From an uncultured Microbacteriaceae bacterium (GTDB taxonomy: Bacteria > Actinomycetota > Actinomycetes > Actinomycetales > Microbacteriaceae), in assembly GCA_934661165.1 (NCBI GenBank), contig CAKUJB010000069.1, positions 1 through 7,169 on the forward strand: 7,169 bases of DNA. Direction: 5' to 3'. Positions within the stretch are counted from its first letter, which is position 1, and each line of letters begins with the position of its first letter. The notes beneath the pieces are model-generated. The model had not been told where the DNA came from and ran no database searches. It saw only the letters and a list, made by a program, of their open reading frames with translations. Of this stretch, positions 1-7,169 are shown piece after piece. Made by a program: the position numbers and the translations under genes.

Positions 1-654
1 CTCCTGCTCATCACGGGCGTGCTCACCTTCACCGGGACGATGCGCGACGACCCCGCGGGGATCATGGTCCCGATCTGGGTCGTCTGCCTCTCGATCACGG
101 TCGCGGCCTTCGTCGGCGGCGAGATCGGCTACCTCATCGGGCACAAGGGCGGCCCCGCGGTCTTCGAGCGCAAGGAGTCGGGCTTCTTCTCCATCGAGAA
201 CGTGAAGCGCACGAGCGCCTTCTTCCACCGCTTCGGCGGCCTCACCGTCATCCTCGCCCGCTTCGTGCCCGTCGTGCGCACGCTCACGCCCGTCATGGCC
301 GGCGTCGGGCACATGAACTACAAGAAGTACTCGCTCTACAACGCGATCGGCGCGATCCTCTGGGGCAGCGGCCTCACCTACGCCGGCTTCCTCCTCGGCT
401 TCATCCCGCCGTTCAGCATCGGCTCGTGGCAGATCCCCTCGCTCTCGGACCTCGTCGTCGAGTACATCGACGTCATCCTCATCATCGCGGTCCTCACGGC
501 GATCGTCCCGACGGCCATCCACTACATCCAGGGGCGCATCAAGGCCCGCCGCGCAGGCAATGCGCTGGCGAGCCACGAAGAAATCGAGTCGCTCATGGTC
601 GACCTCGACGAGCAGCCCGGCGCCCCCTGGGAGCGCGAGGACGACAGGCCTTGA
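1..654 (+). CDS. DedA-family membrane protein, 5' end missing
   Basis: The frame is open from the first base, so the gene begins left of the window; 217 residues are visible, ending in TGA. The visible part starts near LLITGVLTFTG, which in DedA proteins follows the N-terminal Pro-Gly-Glu/Asp motif, so roughly 50 residues are probably missing. Family hallmarks seen (visible numbering): GGEIGYLIG around 39-47 and the signature ARFVPVVRTLTPVMAG around 86-101 with Arg87, Pro90 and Arg93. Hydrophobic stretches near 21-47, 79-102, 110-136 and 155-176 fit an integral inner-membrane protein. The last 40 residues form a basic then acidic cytoplasmic-type tail. DedA proteins are linked to envelope homeostasis, and some members (for example UptA) to recycling of undecaprenyl phosphate across the membrane; which substrate applies here cannot be told. 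The gene converges on rdgB with a 42-base gap. Family assignment is firm, exact function is not. Confidence 0.93.
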   Translation, partial: LLLITGVLTFTGTMRDDPAGIMVPIWVVCLSITVAAFVGGEIGYLIGHKGGPAVFERKESGFFSIENVKRTSAFFHRFGGLTVILARFVPVVRTLTPVMAGVGHMNYKKYSLYNAIGAILWGSGLTYAGFLLGFIPPFSIGSWQIPSLSDLVVEYIDVILIIAVLTAIVPTAIHYIQGRIKARRAGNALASHEEIESLMVDLDEQPGAPWEREDDRP

Positions 655-656
655 CG

Positions 657-685
657 GGCCCGCGGACGGGACGAATGCGCGGGTC
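657..685. terminator. Possible hairpin between convergent dedA and rdgB
   Basis: Between the two convergent stop codons, bases 657-664 can pair with 678-685 (core CCCGCG with CGCGGG, plus one G-T wobble and one outer G-C pair) around a 13-base loop. It is the only notable inverted repeat in this gap and sits where a bidirectional terminator would be expected. There is no T-run on either side, so it is not a classical intrinsic terminator. In DNA this rich in G and C such a stem can arise by chance. Confidence 0.3.
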
Positions 686-696
686 GCCCCCTCGGC

Positions 697-1317
697 TCAC
701 GCGCCGCCGAGGTGCGCGAGCGCGCCCGGCAGCAGCGCGGTGAAGGCCTGCGTGCGGTGGCTGCGCGCGTGCTTCTCCGCCGCGGTGAGCTCCGCCGAGG
801 AGACGGTCGCGTCATCTGGCTGGAAGATCGGATCGTAGCCGAAGCCGTGCTCGCCCGCCGGCGCCTCGAGGACGCGGCCGGGCCAGCGGCGGACCTCGAC
901 GAGCTCCGTGCCGTCGGGGTGGACGTACGCCGCGGCGCAGACGAACGCCGCCGTGCGGTCGGCGATGCCGGCCATGCGGCGGAGCAGGAGCTCGAGGTTG
1001 TCCCGGTCGTCGCGGGTGCCCGCGTAGCGCGCGGAGTGGATGCCGGGCGCGCCGCCGAGCGCGTCGACCTCGATCCCCGAGTCATCGGCGAGGGCGGGCA
1101 GGCCCGTCGCGGCGACCGCCGAGCGGGCCTTCAGCAGCGCGTTCGCCTCGAAGGTCTCGCCGTCCTCGACCGGGTCCGGTGCGGAATCCGGCAGCGGCTG
1201 GAGTCGCGCGCCGCCGAGGAGCGGGCCGAGGATCTCGGTGAGCTCGCCGACCTTGTGCGCGTTGCGGGTTGCAAGGACGAGCGTCGGCGGCGCGGCGGCG
1301 TCGGGGGGCGCATTCAT
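697..1317 (-). CDS. rdgB: Non-canonical purine NTP pyrophosphatase (RdgB/HAM1 family)
   Basis: The product has 206 residues, a usual length for this family. It hydrolyses dITP/ITP and XTP to the monophosphate and pyrophosphate in the cytosol, keeping deaminated purines out of DNA and RNA. Motifs seen: the N-terminal substrate loop ATRNAHKVGE (16-25, with Thr17, Asn19, Lys22), EDGETFEANALLKA (51-64), the catalytic segment ADDSGIEVDALGG (77-89, with the Asp78-Asp79 pair), HSARYAG (94-100), HGFGYDPIF (157-165) and SHRTQAF (186-192, where many relatives have SHRGxAL). The frame stays open upstream to 1923, but only the part from the ATG at 1317 matches the family; the rest lies within rph in another frame. 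That ATG overlaps the rph stop as ATGA, implying translational coupling. There is no strong Shine-Dalgarno sequence of its own, and it is probably co-transcribed with rph. Confidence 0.96.
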   Translation of the reverse strand: MNAPPDAAAPPTLVLATRNAHKVGELTEILGPLLGGARLQPLPDSAPDPVEDGETFEANALLKARSAVAATGLPALADDSGIEVDALGGAPGIHSARYAGTRDDRDNLELLLRRMAGIADRTAAFVCAAAYVHPDGTELVEVRRWPGRVLEAPAGEHGFGYDPIFQPDDATVSSAELTAAEKHARSHRTQAFTALLPGALAHLGGA

Positions 1318-2039
1318 CCCGCGAGCGCCTCGCGCTGCAGCTGCGCGAGCCGAGCGGCGCCGCCGAGCCCGAGCTCGAGGAGCGCGTCGAGCTCGCGCTT
1401 GTCGAACGGCGCGCCCTCCGCGGTGCCCTGCACCTCGACGAAGAGTCCGCGGCCGGTCACCACTAGGTTCATGTCGGTCTCCGCGCGGACGTCCTCGCGG
1501 TACTCGAGGTCGAGCAGCGGTTCGCCGTCGACGATGCCGACCGAGACGGCGGCGACGGAGTCGATGAGCGGCTGCGCGGACTTCGTGACATGGCCGCGCT
1601 CGCGGGCCCACTCGAGCGCGTCCGCGAGCGCGACGTAGGCGCCCGTGATCGCGGCCGTCCGGGTGCCGCCGTCGGCCTGCAGGACATCGCAGTCGATGAC
1701 GATCGTGTTCTCGCCGAGCGCCCGGGTGTCGATGATGGCGCGCAGCCCGCGGCCGATGAGCCGCGAGATCTCGTGCGTGCGGCCGCCGACGCGGCCCTTG
1801 ATCGACTCGCGGTCGCTGCGCTCGTTCGTCGCGCGCGGGAGCATCGCGTACTCGGCGGTCACCCAGCCGGTGCCCTTGCCGGCGAGCCAGCGCGGCACGC
1901 CCGGCGTGAACGACGCGGTGCACAGCACCTTCGTGCGTCCGTACGAGATGAGCGCGCTGCCCTCGGCCTGGGCGCTCCAGCCCCGCTCGATGGTCACTGG
2001 GCGGAGGTCGTCGGGATTGCGGCCATCGACACGAGTCAT
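1314..2039 (-). CDS. rph: Ribonuclease PH
   Basis: This 241-residue protein is a phosphate-dependent 3'-5' exoribonuclease that trims tRNA 3' ends. The family works as a hexameric ring in the cytosol. It matches end to end: RVDGRNPDDLRPV at the N-terminus, YGRTKVLCTASF (33-44), the substrate segment KGRVGGRTHEISRLIGR (81-97) and QADGGTRTAAITGAY (121-135). Arg87 and Arg127 correspond by position to the two phosphate-binding arginines known in the family, and REDVRAETDMN (181-191) supplies the Asp183 and Asp189 metal ligands. The start is ATG at 2039, giving the standard N-terminus; a TAGGCT box lies just upstream. The gene is 72 bases downstream of murI on the same strand, and its stop overlaps the rdgB start. 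rph beside rdgB is a common bacterial arrangement. Confidence 0.97.
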   Translation of the reverse strand: MTRVDGRNPDDLRPVTIERGWSAQAEGSALISYGRTKVLCTASFTPGVPRWLAGKGTGWVTAEYAMLPRATNERSDRESIKGRVGGRTHEISRLIGRGLRAIIDTRALGENTIVIDCDVLQADGGTRTAAITGAYVALADALEWARERGHVTKSAQPLIDSVAAVSVGIVDGEPLLDLEYREDVRAETDMNLVVTGRGLFVEVQGTAEGAPFDKRELDALLELGLGGAARLAQLQREALAG

Positions 2040-2046
2040 GGCCTCG

Positions 2047-2052
2047 AGCCTA
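2047..2052 (-). promoter_or_regulatory. Putative -10 box for rph (leaderless type)
   Basis: On the minus strand TAGGCT is followed by CGAGGCC and then the rph ATG. A TAnnnT hexamer about 6-7 bases before a start codon is the typical layout of leaderless actinobacterial promoters, where transcription begins at the start codon. No convincing -35 box is visible; a perfect 10-base palindrome CGGTCGACCG lies at 2067-2076, around the -35 region. The box suggests that rph-rdgB can be transcribed separately from murI. Confidence 0.5.
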
Positions 2053-2111
2053 TCGGCGCGGCATGACGGTCGACCGACCGCACCATCGCGCCCACGGCCC
2101 GGAGCTGTCGC

Positions 2112-2945
2112 TCAGACTCCCGGGCTGCGACGACCGGCCGGGCCGTGCGGCTCGACGGGACCGATCTCGGGACCGAGGAATCGCTGTGCGAGCCGCCGGA
2201 AGCCCTCGCGGTCCTCGCCGGTCGCCTCGACGTGGTGGACGGGGGCATCCGCGCTCGTGCGCTCCAGCCCGTGGCGCACGAGGGTCCGGTACACGTCGAA
2301 GGCGGTCTCCTCCGCCGAGGAGATGAGCGTGACGTCGGGGCCGATGACGTACTGGATCGCGGCGGCGATGAGCGGGTAGTGCGTGCAGCCGAGCACGAGC
2401 GTGTCGATGTCGGCGTCCCGCAGCGGCGCGAGGTACTCCTCGGCGACGGCGAGCAGCTCGGGGCCCGTCGTGACGCCCGACTCGACGAACTCGACGAACC
2501 TCGGGCACGCCCGCGTCGTGATCGTCAGGTCGCTCGCGGCGGCGAAGGCGTCCTCGTAGGCGAGCGAGTTGACGGTGCCGATCGTGCCGATGACGCCGAC
2601 GCGACGGTTGCGGGTCTGCCGGACGGCGGCCCGGACGGCCGGCTGGATGACCTCGACGACCGGGATGCCGTACCCCCCCGTGAAGCGCTCGCGGGCGTCG
2701 CGGAGCATCGCGGCGCTCGCGGTGTTGCACGCGATGACGAGCGCCTTCACCCCCGAGTCGACGAGCTCGTCGAGCACCCCGAGGGCGTGCGCCCGCACCT
2801 CGGCGATCGGCAGTGGCCCGTACGGACCGTTCGCGGTGTCGCCGACGTAGCGGATCGCCTCGTGCGGCAGCTGGTCGATGATCGCCCGCGCGACGGTGAG
2901 GCCGCCGACGCCGGAGTCGAAGACCCCGATCGCCGCATCTCGCAC
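2112..2945 (-). CDS. murI: Glutamate racemase
   Basis: The product (277 residues from GTG 2945) interconverts L- and D-glutamate in the cytosol, supplying D-Glu for the peptidoglycan stem peptide. Diagnostic motifs: IGVFDSGVGGLTV (6-18, Asp10 and Ser11), the first catalytic cysteine in IACNTASA (71-78, Cys73), VGVIGTIGTV (116-125), and the second catalytic cysteine in LGCTHYPLI (185-193, Cys187). The frame is open upstream to 3206, but that part is antisense to pncB. GTG 2945 gives the family N-terminus and has GGGGGGAG nine bases before it. An ATG at 2953 is in another frame. The last 15 or so residues are a Pro/Gly-rich tail with no recognisable motif. It heads the murI-rph-rdgB cluster and is divergent from pncB. 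Confidence 0.96.
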   Translation of the reverse strand: MRDAAIGVFDSGVGGLTVARAIIDQLPHEAIRYVGDTANGPYGPLPIAEVRAHALGVLDELVDSGVKALVIACNTASAAMLRDARERFTGGYGIPVVEVIQPAVRAAVRQTRNRRVGVIGTIGTVNSLAYEDAFAAASDLTITTRACPRFVEFVESGVTTGPELLAVAEEYLAPLRDADIDTLVLGCTHYPLIAAAIQYVIGPDVTLISSAEETAFDVYRTLVRHGLERTSADAPVHHVEATGEDREGFRRLAQRFLGPEIGPVEPHGPAGRRSPGV

Positions 2946-2954
2946 CCGACCATT

Positions 2955-2962
2955 CTCCCCCC
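2955..2962 (-). promoter_or_regulatory. Ribosome binding site that decides the murI start
   Basis: On the minus strand GGGGGGAG ends nine bases before GTG 2945. It supports that GTG over the out-of-frame ATG at 2953, which would sit almost against the purine run. It is the best Shine-Dalgarno-like sequence in the window. The overlapping GAGAAT six bases before the GTG could instead be read as a weak -10 box, so a leaderless transcript is not excluded. Confidence 0.5.
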
Positions 2963-2969
2963 GCGCGGG
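2960..2969. promoter_or_regulatory. 10-base palindrome in the murI/pncB divergent gap
   Basis: CCCGCGCGGG is a perfect palindrome inside the 42-base gap between the two divergent start codons. It lies upstream of the pncB -10 box, in the spacer, and overlaps the murI ribosome binding region. The position would suit an operator acting on both genes. It is short and made only of G and C, so chance is a serious alternative; I do not recognise a known repressor motif. Confidence 0.2.
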
Positions 2970-2975
2970 CGGGTC

Positions 2976-2981
2976 TAGGGT
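2976..2981 (+). promoter_or_regulatory. Putative -10 box for pncB (leaderless type)
   Basis: TAGGGT is followed by exactly six bases and then GTG 2988, placing the expected transcription start at the first base of the start codon. The GAGG just before the GTG is too close to act as a normal ribosome binding site for either GTG 2988 or ATG 2991. No clear -35 box is seen (the region is TTCTCC-like). The spacing favours GTG 2988 and a leaderless mRNA. Confidence 0.5.
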
Positions 2982-2987
2982 CGAGGC

Positions 2988-4283
2988 GTGATGTCGACCG
3001 CGCTGCGCACCGACCGCTACGAGCTCACGATGCTCGAGGCCGCGATGGGCAGCGGGCGGCACGAGCGGGCATGCGCCTTCGAGGTCTTCACCCGCCGACT
3101 GCCGGACGGGCGACGCTACGGCGTCGTCGCCGGCATCGGCCGCCTCATCGCGCTCATCCAGGACTTCCGCTTCGGCGATGCCGAGCTCGGCTGGCTGCGC
3201 GAGCACGACGTCGTCGGCCCGGCCGCGCTCGACTGGCTCGCCGACTACCGGTTCCGCGGCACGATCAGCGGCTACCGGGAGGGCGAGCTGTTCTTCCCCG
3301 GATCCCCGCTGCTGCGCCTGGACGGCACGTTCGCCGACGCCGTCCTCCTCGAGACGATCACGCTGTCGGTCCTCAACTACGACTCAGCAGTCGCCGGCGC
3401 TGCGAGCCGCATGGTGAACGCGGCCGGCAGTCGGCCGCTCGCCGAGATGGGCAGCCGACGCACCGGGGAGGCGAGCGCGGTCGCCGCGGCGCGGGCCGCA
3501 TTCATCGCGGGGTTCGCGGCGACGAGCAACCTCGAGGCGGGTCGCACCTGGGGCGTGCCGACCATGGGGACGGCGGCGCACGCGTTCATGCTGCTGCACG
3601 ACAGTGAGGAGGAGGCGTTCGCGGCGCAGGTCGCGGCACTCGGGCCGGGCACGACGCTGCTCGTCGACACCTACGACATCGAGGCCGGGGTCGACACGGC
3701 GGTGCGCGTCGCCGGCACGGGGCTCGGCGCGGTCCGCATCGACTCCGGCGACCTGCCTGTCGTCGTGCGGCGCGTGCGCGCGCAGCTCGATGCGCTCGGC
3801 GCCAGGGACACCCGCATCACCGTGACGAATGATCTCGACGAGCACGCGATCGCGGCCCTCGCGAGCGCGCCGGTCGACTCGTACGGCGTCGGCACGAGCG
3901 TCGTGACGGGCGCGGGGCACCCGGCGGCCGGCATGGTCTTCAAGCTCGTCGCCCATCGCAACGACGCCGGCGAGTGGGTGTCGGTGGCGAAGACGTCCGA
4001 GTCGAAGGTCGGCGTCGGCGGCCGCAAGACCCCGTTCCGGACCACGCGCGCCGGCGTCGCGGTCGAGGAGACCGTCCACGTCGAGCAGTCGCCCGGGACG
4101 AATGCGTCCGGTCGCCCCCTCGCGGTCGCCTATGTGCGCGACGGCGTCGCGGATGCGACCTGGCTCGGTGCCGCCGGGGTCGCGGCCGCGCGCGAGCACC
4201 ACCGCGCCGCGGTCGCCGAGCTGCCGCTCGACGCGCTCCGGCTCTCGCGCGGGGAGCCGGCGATTCCTACCGTCTACCGTTGA
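2988..4283 (+). CDS. pncB: Nicotinate phosphoribosyltransferase
   Basis: The product (431 residues from GTG 2988; an ATG follows directly at 2991) joins nicotinate to PRPP with ATP hydrolysis to give nicotinate mononucleotide, the entry step of Preiss-Handler NAD salvage in the cytosol. Evidence: N-terminal LRTDRYELTMLEA (6-18), FEVFTRRLP (31-39), YDSAVAGAASRMV (131-143), the phosphate/substrate motif MGSRRTGEASA (154-164), PTMGTAAHAFML (191-202), where His198 is the likely autophosphorylated histidine by analogy with studied enzymes, LVDTYD (225-230), IDSGDL (251-256) and GVGTSVVT (300-307). Length and motif order match the bacterial family and nothing looks truncated. It has its own promoter, is divergent from murI, and ends 7 bases from the convergent DUF3039 gene with no visible terminator between them. 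Confidence 0.96.
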   Translation: MMSTALRTDRYELTMLEAAMGSGRHERACAFEVFTRRLPDGRRYGVVAGIGRLIALIQDFRFGDAELGWLREHDVVGPAALDWLADYRFRGTISGYREGELFFPGSPLLRLDGTFADAVLLETITLSVLNYDSAVAGAASRMVNAAGSRPLAEMGSRRTGEASAVAAARAAFIAGFAATSNLEAGRTWGVPTMGTAAHAFMLLHDSEEEAFAAQVAALGPGTTLLVDTYDIEAGVDTAVRVAGTGLGAVRIDSGDLPVVVRRVRAQLDALGARDTRITVTNDLDEHAIAALASAPVDSYGVGTSVVTGAGHPAAGMVFKLVAHRNDAGEWVSVAKTSESKVGVGGRKTPFRTTRAGVAVEETVHVEQSPGTNASGRPLAVAYVRDGVADATWLGAAGVAAAREHHRAAVAELPLDALRLSRGEPAIPTVYR

Positions 4284-4290
4284 GCGCCGG

Positions 4291-4551
4291 TCAATCCCTG
4301 AGCGACTCGTAGATCTCCTTGCAGCTCGGACAGATCGGGAACTTCTCGGGGTCGCGCGAGGGGATCCACTTCTTGCCGCAGAGCGCCTTGATCGGGATGC
4401 CCGTGACCATCGCCTCCATAATCTTGGCCTTCGGGGCGTAGTGCGAGAACCGGTCGTGGTCGCCGTCCTCGGTGAGCTCGCCCTCGAGGAGCTTCTCGAG
4501 CTCGCGGTCGAGGACGTCGGTGGCGCCGCCGGTGTGGTCCGTGTCGGTCAT
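4291..4551 (-). CDS. DUF3039 family protein, small putative metal-binding protein
   Basis: An 86-residue protein that I recognise as the actinobacterial DUF3039 family, whose function is unknown. The first 35 residues are acidic (LDRELEKLLEGELTEDG). The conserved core follows: FSHYAPKAKIMEAMVTG (35-51), then ALCGKKWIPSRDPEK (56-70) and CPSCKEIYESL (74-84). Cys58, Cys74, Cys77 and possibly His37 could form a zinc ribbon-like site; this is inferred from spacing. No signal peptide or membrane segment is seen, so it is probably cytosolic. It starts 34 bases after the ABC permease stop on the same strand, with its own TAGGCT box in between, so it may be transcribed alone or with the transporter. 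It ends tail-to-tail with pncB. The gene is short but real: it is a family match with a clear start. Confidence 0.88.
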   Translation of the reverse strand: MTDTDHTGGATDVLDRELEKLLEGELTEDGDHDRFSHYAPKAKIMEAMVTGIPIKALCGKKWIPSRDPEKFPICPSCKEIYESLRD

Positions 4552-4557
4552 GCTGAG

Positions 4558-4563
4558 AGCCTA
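4558..4563 (-). promoter_or_regulatory. Putative -10 box for the DUF3039 gene (leaderless type)
   Basis: On the minus strand TAGGCT is followed by the six bases CTCAGC and then ATG 4551, the same hexamer as upstream of rph and the same six-base spacing as at pncB. There is no Shine-Dalgarno sequence in the six bases between. It lies in the 34-base gap after the permease stop, which suggests expression independent of the transporter. The -35 region is unclear. Confidence 0.5.
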
Positions 4564-4585
4564 CGACTCGTCGCCGGGCCGCGCC

Positions 4586-6120
4586 TCAGTTCTGCTGCGT
4601 GAAGGCGAGGAGCTCGGGCGCCCGGCGGCGCATCGCGAAGGCACCGAGCTCGACGCCGACGATGAGCAGCACGGGACCGAGCACCCATCCGAGCACGACG
4701 GCGGTCGTGAAGTCGCGCCCCCCGCCCGCATTCGCGGCGACGATCGCGGCGACGACGGGGAGGCAGGCCGCGGCGGCGATGATGAGCGACAGGATCTGGG
4801 TCATCCCGGTGCCGCCCGCGCCCTGCGGCTGCTGGAACGGGCTGTCCCCGGGGTGGACCGTCGGGTAGGGGGCGACCGCGGAGGCGACGCTGCTCACCCC
4901 GAGACCCGCGAGCAGGGCGCACACGCTCAGGGCGACGAGCGGCGCCGCGATCGCGTCGTCGCCGTGCAGGGCCGCGCTGACGACACCGCCGACGATCGCC
5001 ACGACGAGACCGAGGACGAGCGGGATCACGACGCGGCCCCAGCGGTCGGCTCGGCCGCGCACCGAGGTGACGACGTGCAGCCAGAATGCGGTGCCGTCGG
5101 CGGCGACATCGTTGTGGATCGACCACCCGATGAGGAGGCTCACGAGCGGCACCGGCAGCCAGACGATGACCGACCACGGGATCCCGGCGAGCCAGAACGC
5201 GAGCACGATGCCGGCCGGCACGAGCGGCAGGATCAGCAGCGGGACGACATACCTCGCGTCGCGGAGCCAGTACGTGATGCTCCGCGCGGCGACGACACCG
5301 GCCTGCGTGTCGGGGAGGACGTCGAACGCGCCGAGTCCGACCTCGACCTGCTCGTCGGCGCGGGGCGGGCGCCGGGACGCGCCCCGCCGGACGACCGCGA
5401 CCCAGACGAGCCAGAGCACTGCGACGAGCAGCACCGCCGCGGCGACGTGGAGCCAGGCCTCCGCGGTGCGTCCGAGCGCGGCATCGCCTGGCACCGACCA
5501 CGCGACGCCGAACGGCGTCCACGCGAGCGCGTCGGCGATCCGCCGGAGATAGGTGAAGCCGAGCACACCCCAGTCGACGAGCGCGAGCAGGGGCGCGAGC
5601 ACCGCGACGGCCGCGAGAGCCGCGACGCCGCCCGCGTTGCGCCACATGATGCCGTCGCTCGCGATCGTCCCGGCGATGAGCGAGCCGAGCACCGCGATCA
5701 CGAGCACGAGCACGCTCGCCCCCACGGCGGCGAGCACCGCGCCCGGGCCCGCCTCCGCCCACGCGGCGACGTACCCGACGAGCAGCAGCACGAGCAGCAG
5801 CGCCGGCAGGCTGAGGAGCGAGGAGACCGCGAGCGCGAGCGCGAGCCGGCCCGGCGCGATCGGGAACGGCACGAATGCGCGGGGATCGACCCCGGCGGTC
5901 GTCCGCACGACGAAGGGCACGATCCAGAAGGCCGCGACGACGATCGAGCCGACGGCGACGAATGCGGCGTGTCGCAGCTCGGGCGTCGTCTCGGCGCCGA
6001 AGCCGCTCAGCAGCACGATCCCGACGACCGCGGCGATGCCGGCGAGTCCGACGATGAGCGAGGTGACCTGCTCGGCTCGGCTGCGCGGCCTGACGATCCG
6101 GTTCGCCAGGCCGAGCGCCC

Positions 6121-6145
<25 letters not shown>
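4586..6145 (-). CDS. ABC exporter permease, about 12 membrane segments
   Basis: A 519-residue, very hydrophobic protein, read as the membrane half of an ABC-2-like exporter because the ATPase gene directly upstream overlaps it by 25 bases. Hydrophobic segments lie near residues 28-48, 60-80, 100-128, 133-162, 172-192, 230-252, 299-320, 322-342, 371-393, 398-424, 448-472 and 479-500, about six on each side of a charged cytoplasmic-type linker (253-298). There is no nucleotide-binding domain, signal peptide or solute-binding protein nearby, which fits export more than import. A Pro/Gly-rich loop with HPGDSPFQQPQG (431-442) separates segments 10 and 11. The ATG at 6145 has only a weak GGA before it, so translation is probably coupled to the ATPase. 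I cannot name a subfamily or substrate. Confidence 0.85.

Positions 6146-7169
<1,024 letters not shown>

Noticed and set aside
712..1638. A 308-codon + strand frame across rdgB and rph
   Set aside because: Antisense shadow covering two well-matched enzymes; no recognisable motif and Arg/Ala-rich composition.
1318..1923. Extension of rdgB by 202 codons upstream of ATG 1317
   Set aside because: It lies inside rph in another frame and is Arg-rich nonsense; the family match begins exactly at ATG 1317.
2145..2978. A 277-codon + strand frame opposite murI
   Set aside because: Low-complexity Arg/Asp/Val-rich antisense shadow; the minus strand carries every glutamate racemase motif.
2946..3206. Extension of murI by 87 codons upstream of GTG 2945
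   Set aside because: The extension is antisense to pncB, does not resemble racemases, and the GTG at 2945 with its purine run gives the standard N-terminus.
3384..4202. A 272-codon minus-strand frame inside pncB
   Set aside because: Antisense shadow of a full-length pncB; composition is Arg/Asp/Gly-rich and has no family features.
652..4293. All eight genes stopping in TGA as a sign of recoding
   Set aside because: TGA is the preferred stop in high-GC actinobacteria, and every product ends where its family normally ends.

Overview
The window is a very GC-rich stretch of chromosome from an actinobacterium, most likely a member of Microbacteriaceae. This rests on the strongly G/C-ending codon use, TGA as the stop of all eight genes, a DUF3039 protein (a family I know only from Actinobacteria), and leaderless-type promoters. 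The family-level placement is inference. Coding density is almost complete: no gap exceeds 72 bases, and there is no tRNA, rRNA, IS element, CRISPR array or sign of recent transfer.

Layout, left to right. (1) The 3' part of a DedA-family membrane protein gene on the + strand, entering from the left edge. (2) Converging on it, a minus-strand cluster transcribed in the order murI (glutamate racemase), rph (RNase PH), rdgB/HAM1 (non-canonical purine NTP pyrophosphatase). rph and rdgB overlap by ATGA, and rph has what looks like its own promoter. (3) Divergent from murI, across a 42-base gap, pncB (nicotinate phosphoribosyltransferase) on the + strand, probably leaderless. (4) Converging on pncB with a 7-base gap, a minus-strand group: a two-component ABC exporter (an ATPase entering from the right edge, then a permease of about 12 membrane segments overlapping it by 25 bases), followed by a small DUF3039 protein that seems to have its own promoter.

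How the genes fit together: murI makes D-glutamate for peptidoglycan; rph trims tRNA 3' ends; rdgB removes ITP/XTP and their deoxy forms; pncB salvages nicotinate into NAD; DedA proteins are membrane proteins implicated in envelope lipid-carrier recycling. This is conserved housekeeping DNA, not an accessory island. The ABC pair is a predicted exporter of unknown substrate.

I found no clear new multi-gene system. The parts most worth a second look are: the ABC ATPase, whose reading frame runs upstream without a stop through a 126-base hexanucleotide tract encoding 21 Pro-Glu/Pro-Lys dipeptides to the window edge; the uncharacterised DUF3039 protein with a Cys/Cys-x-x-Cys pattern; three near-identical TAGGNT boxes set 6-7 bases before start codons; and an excess of the word GAATGCG, partly carried by a repeated segment.
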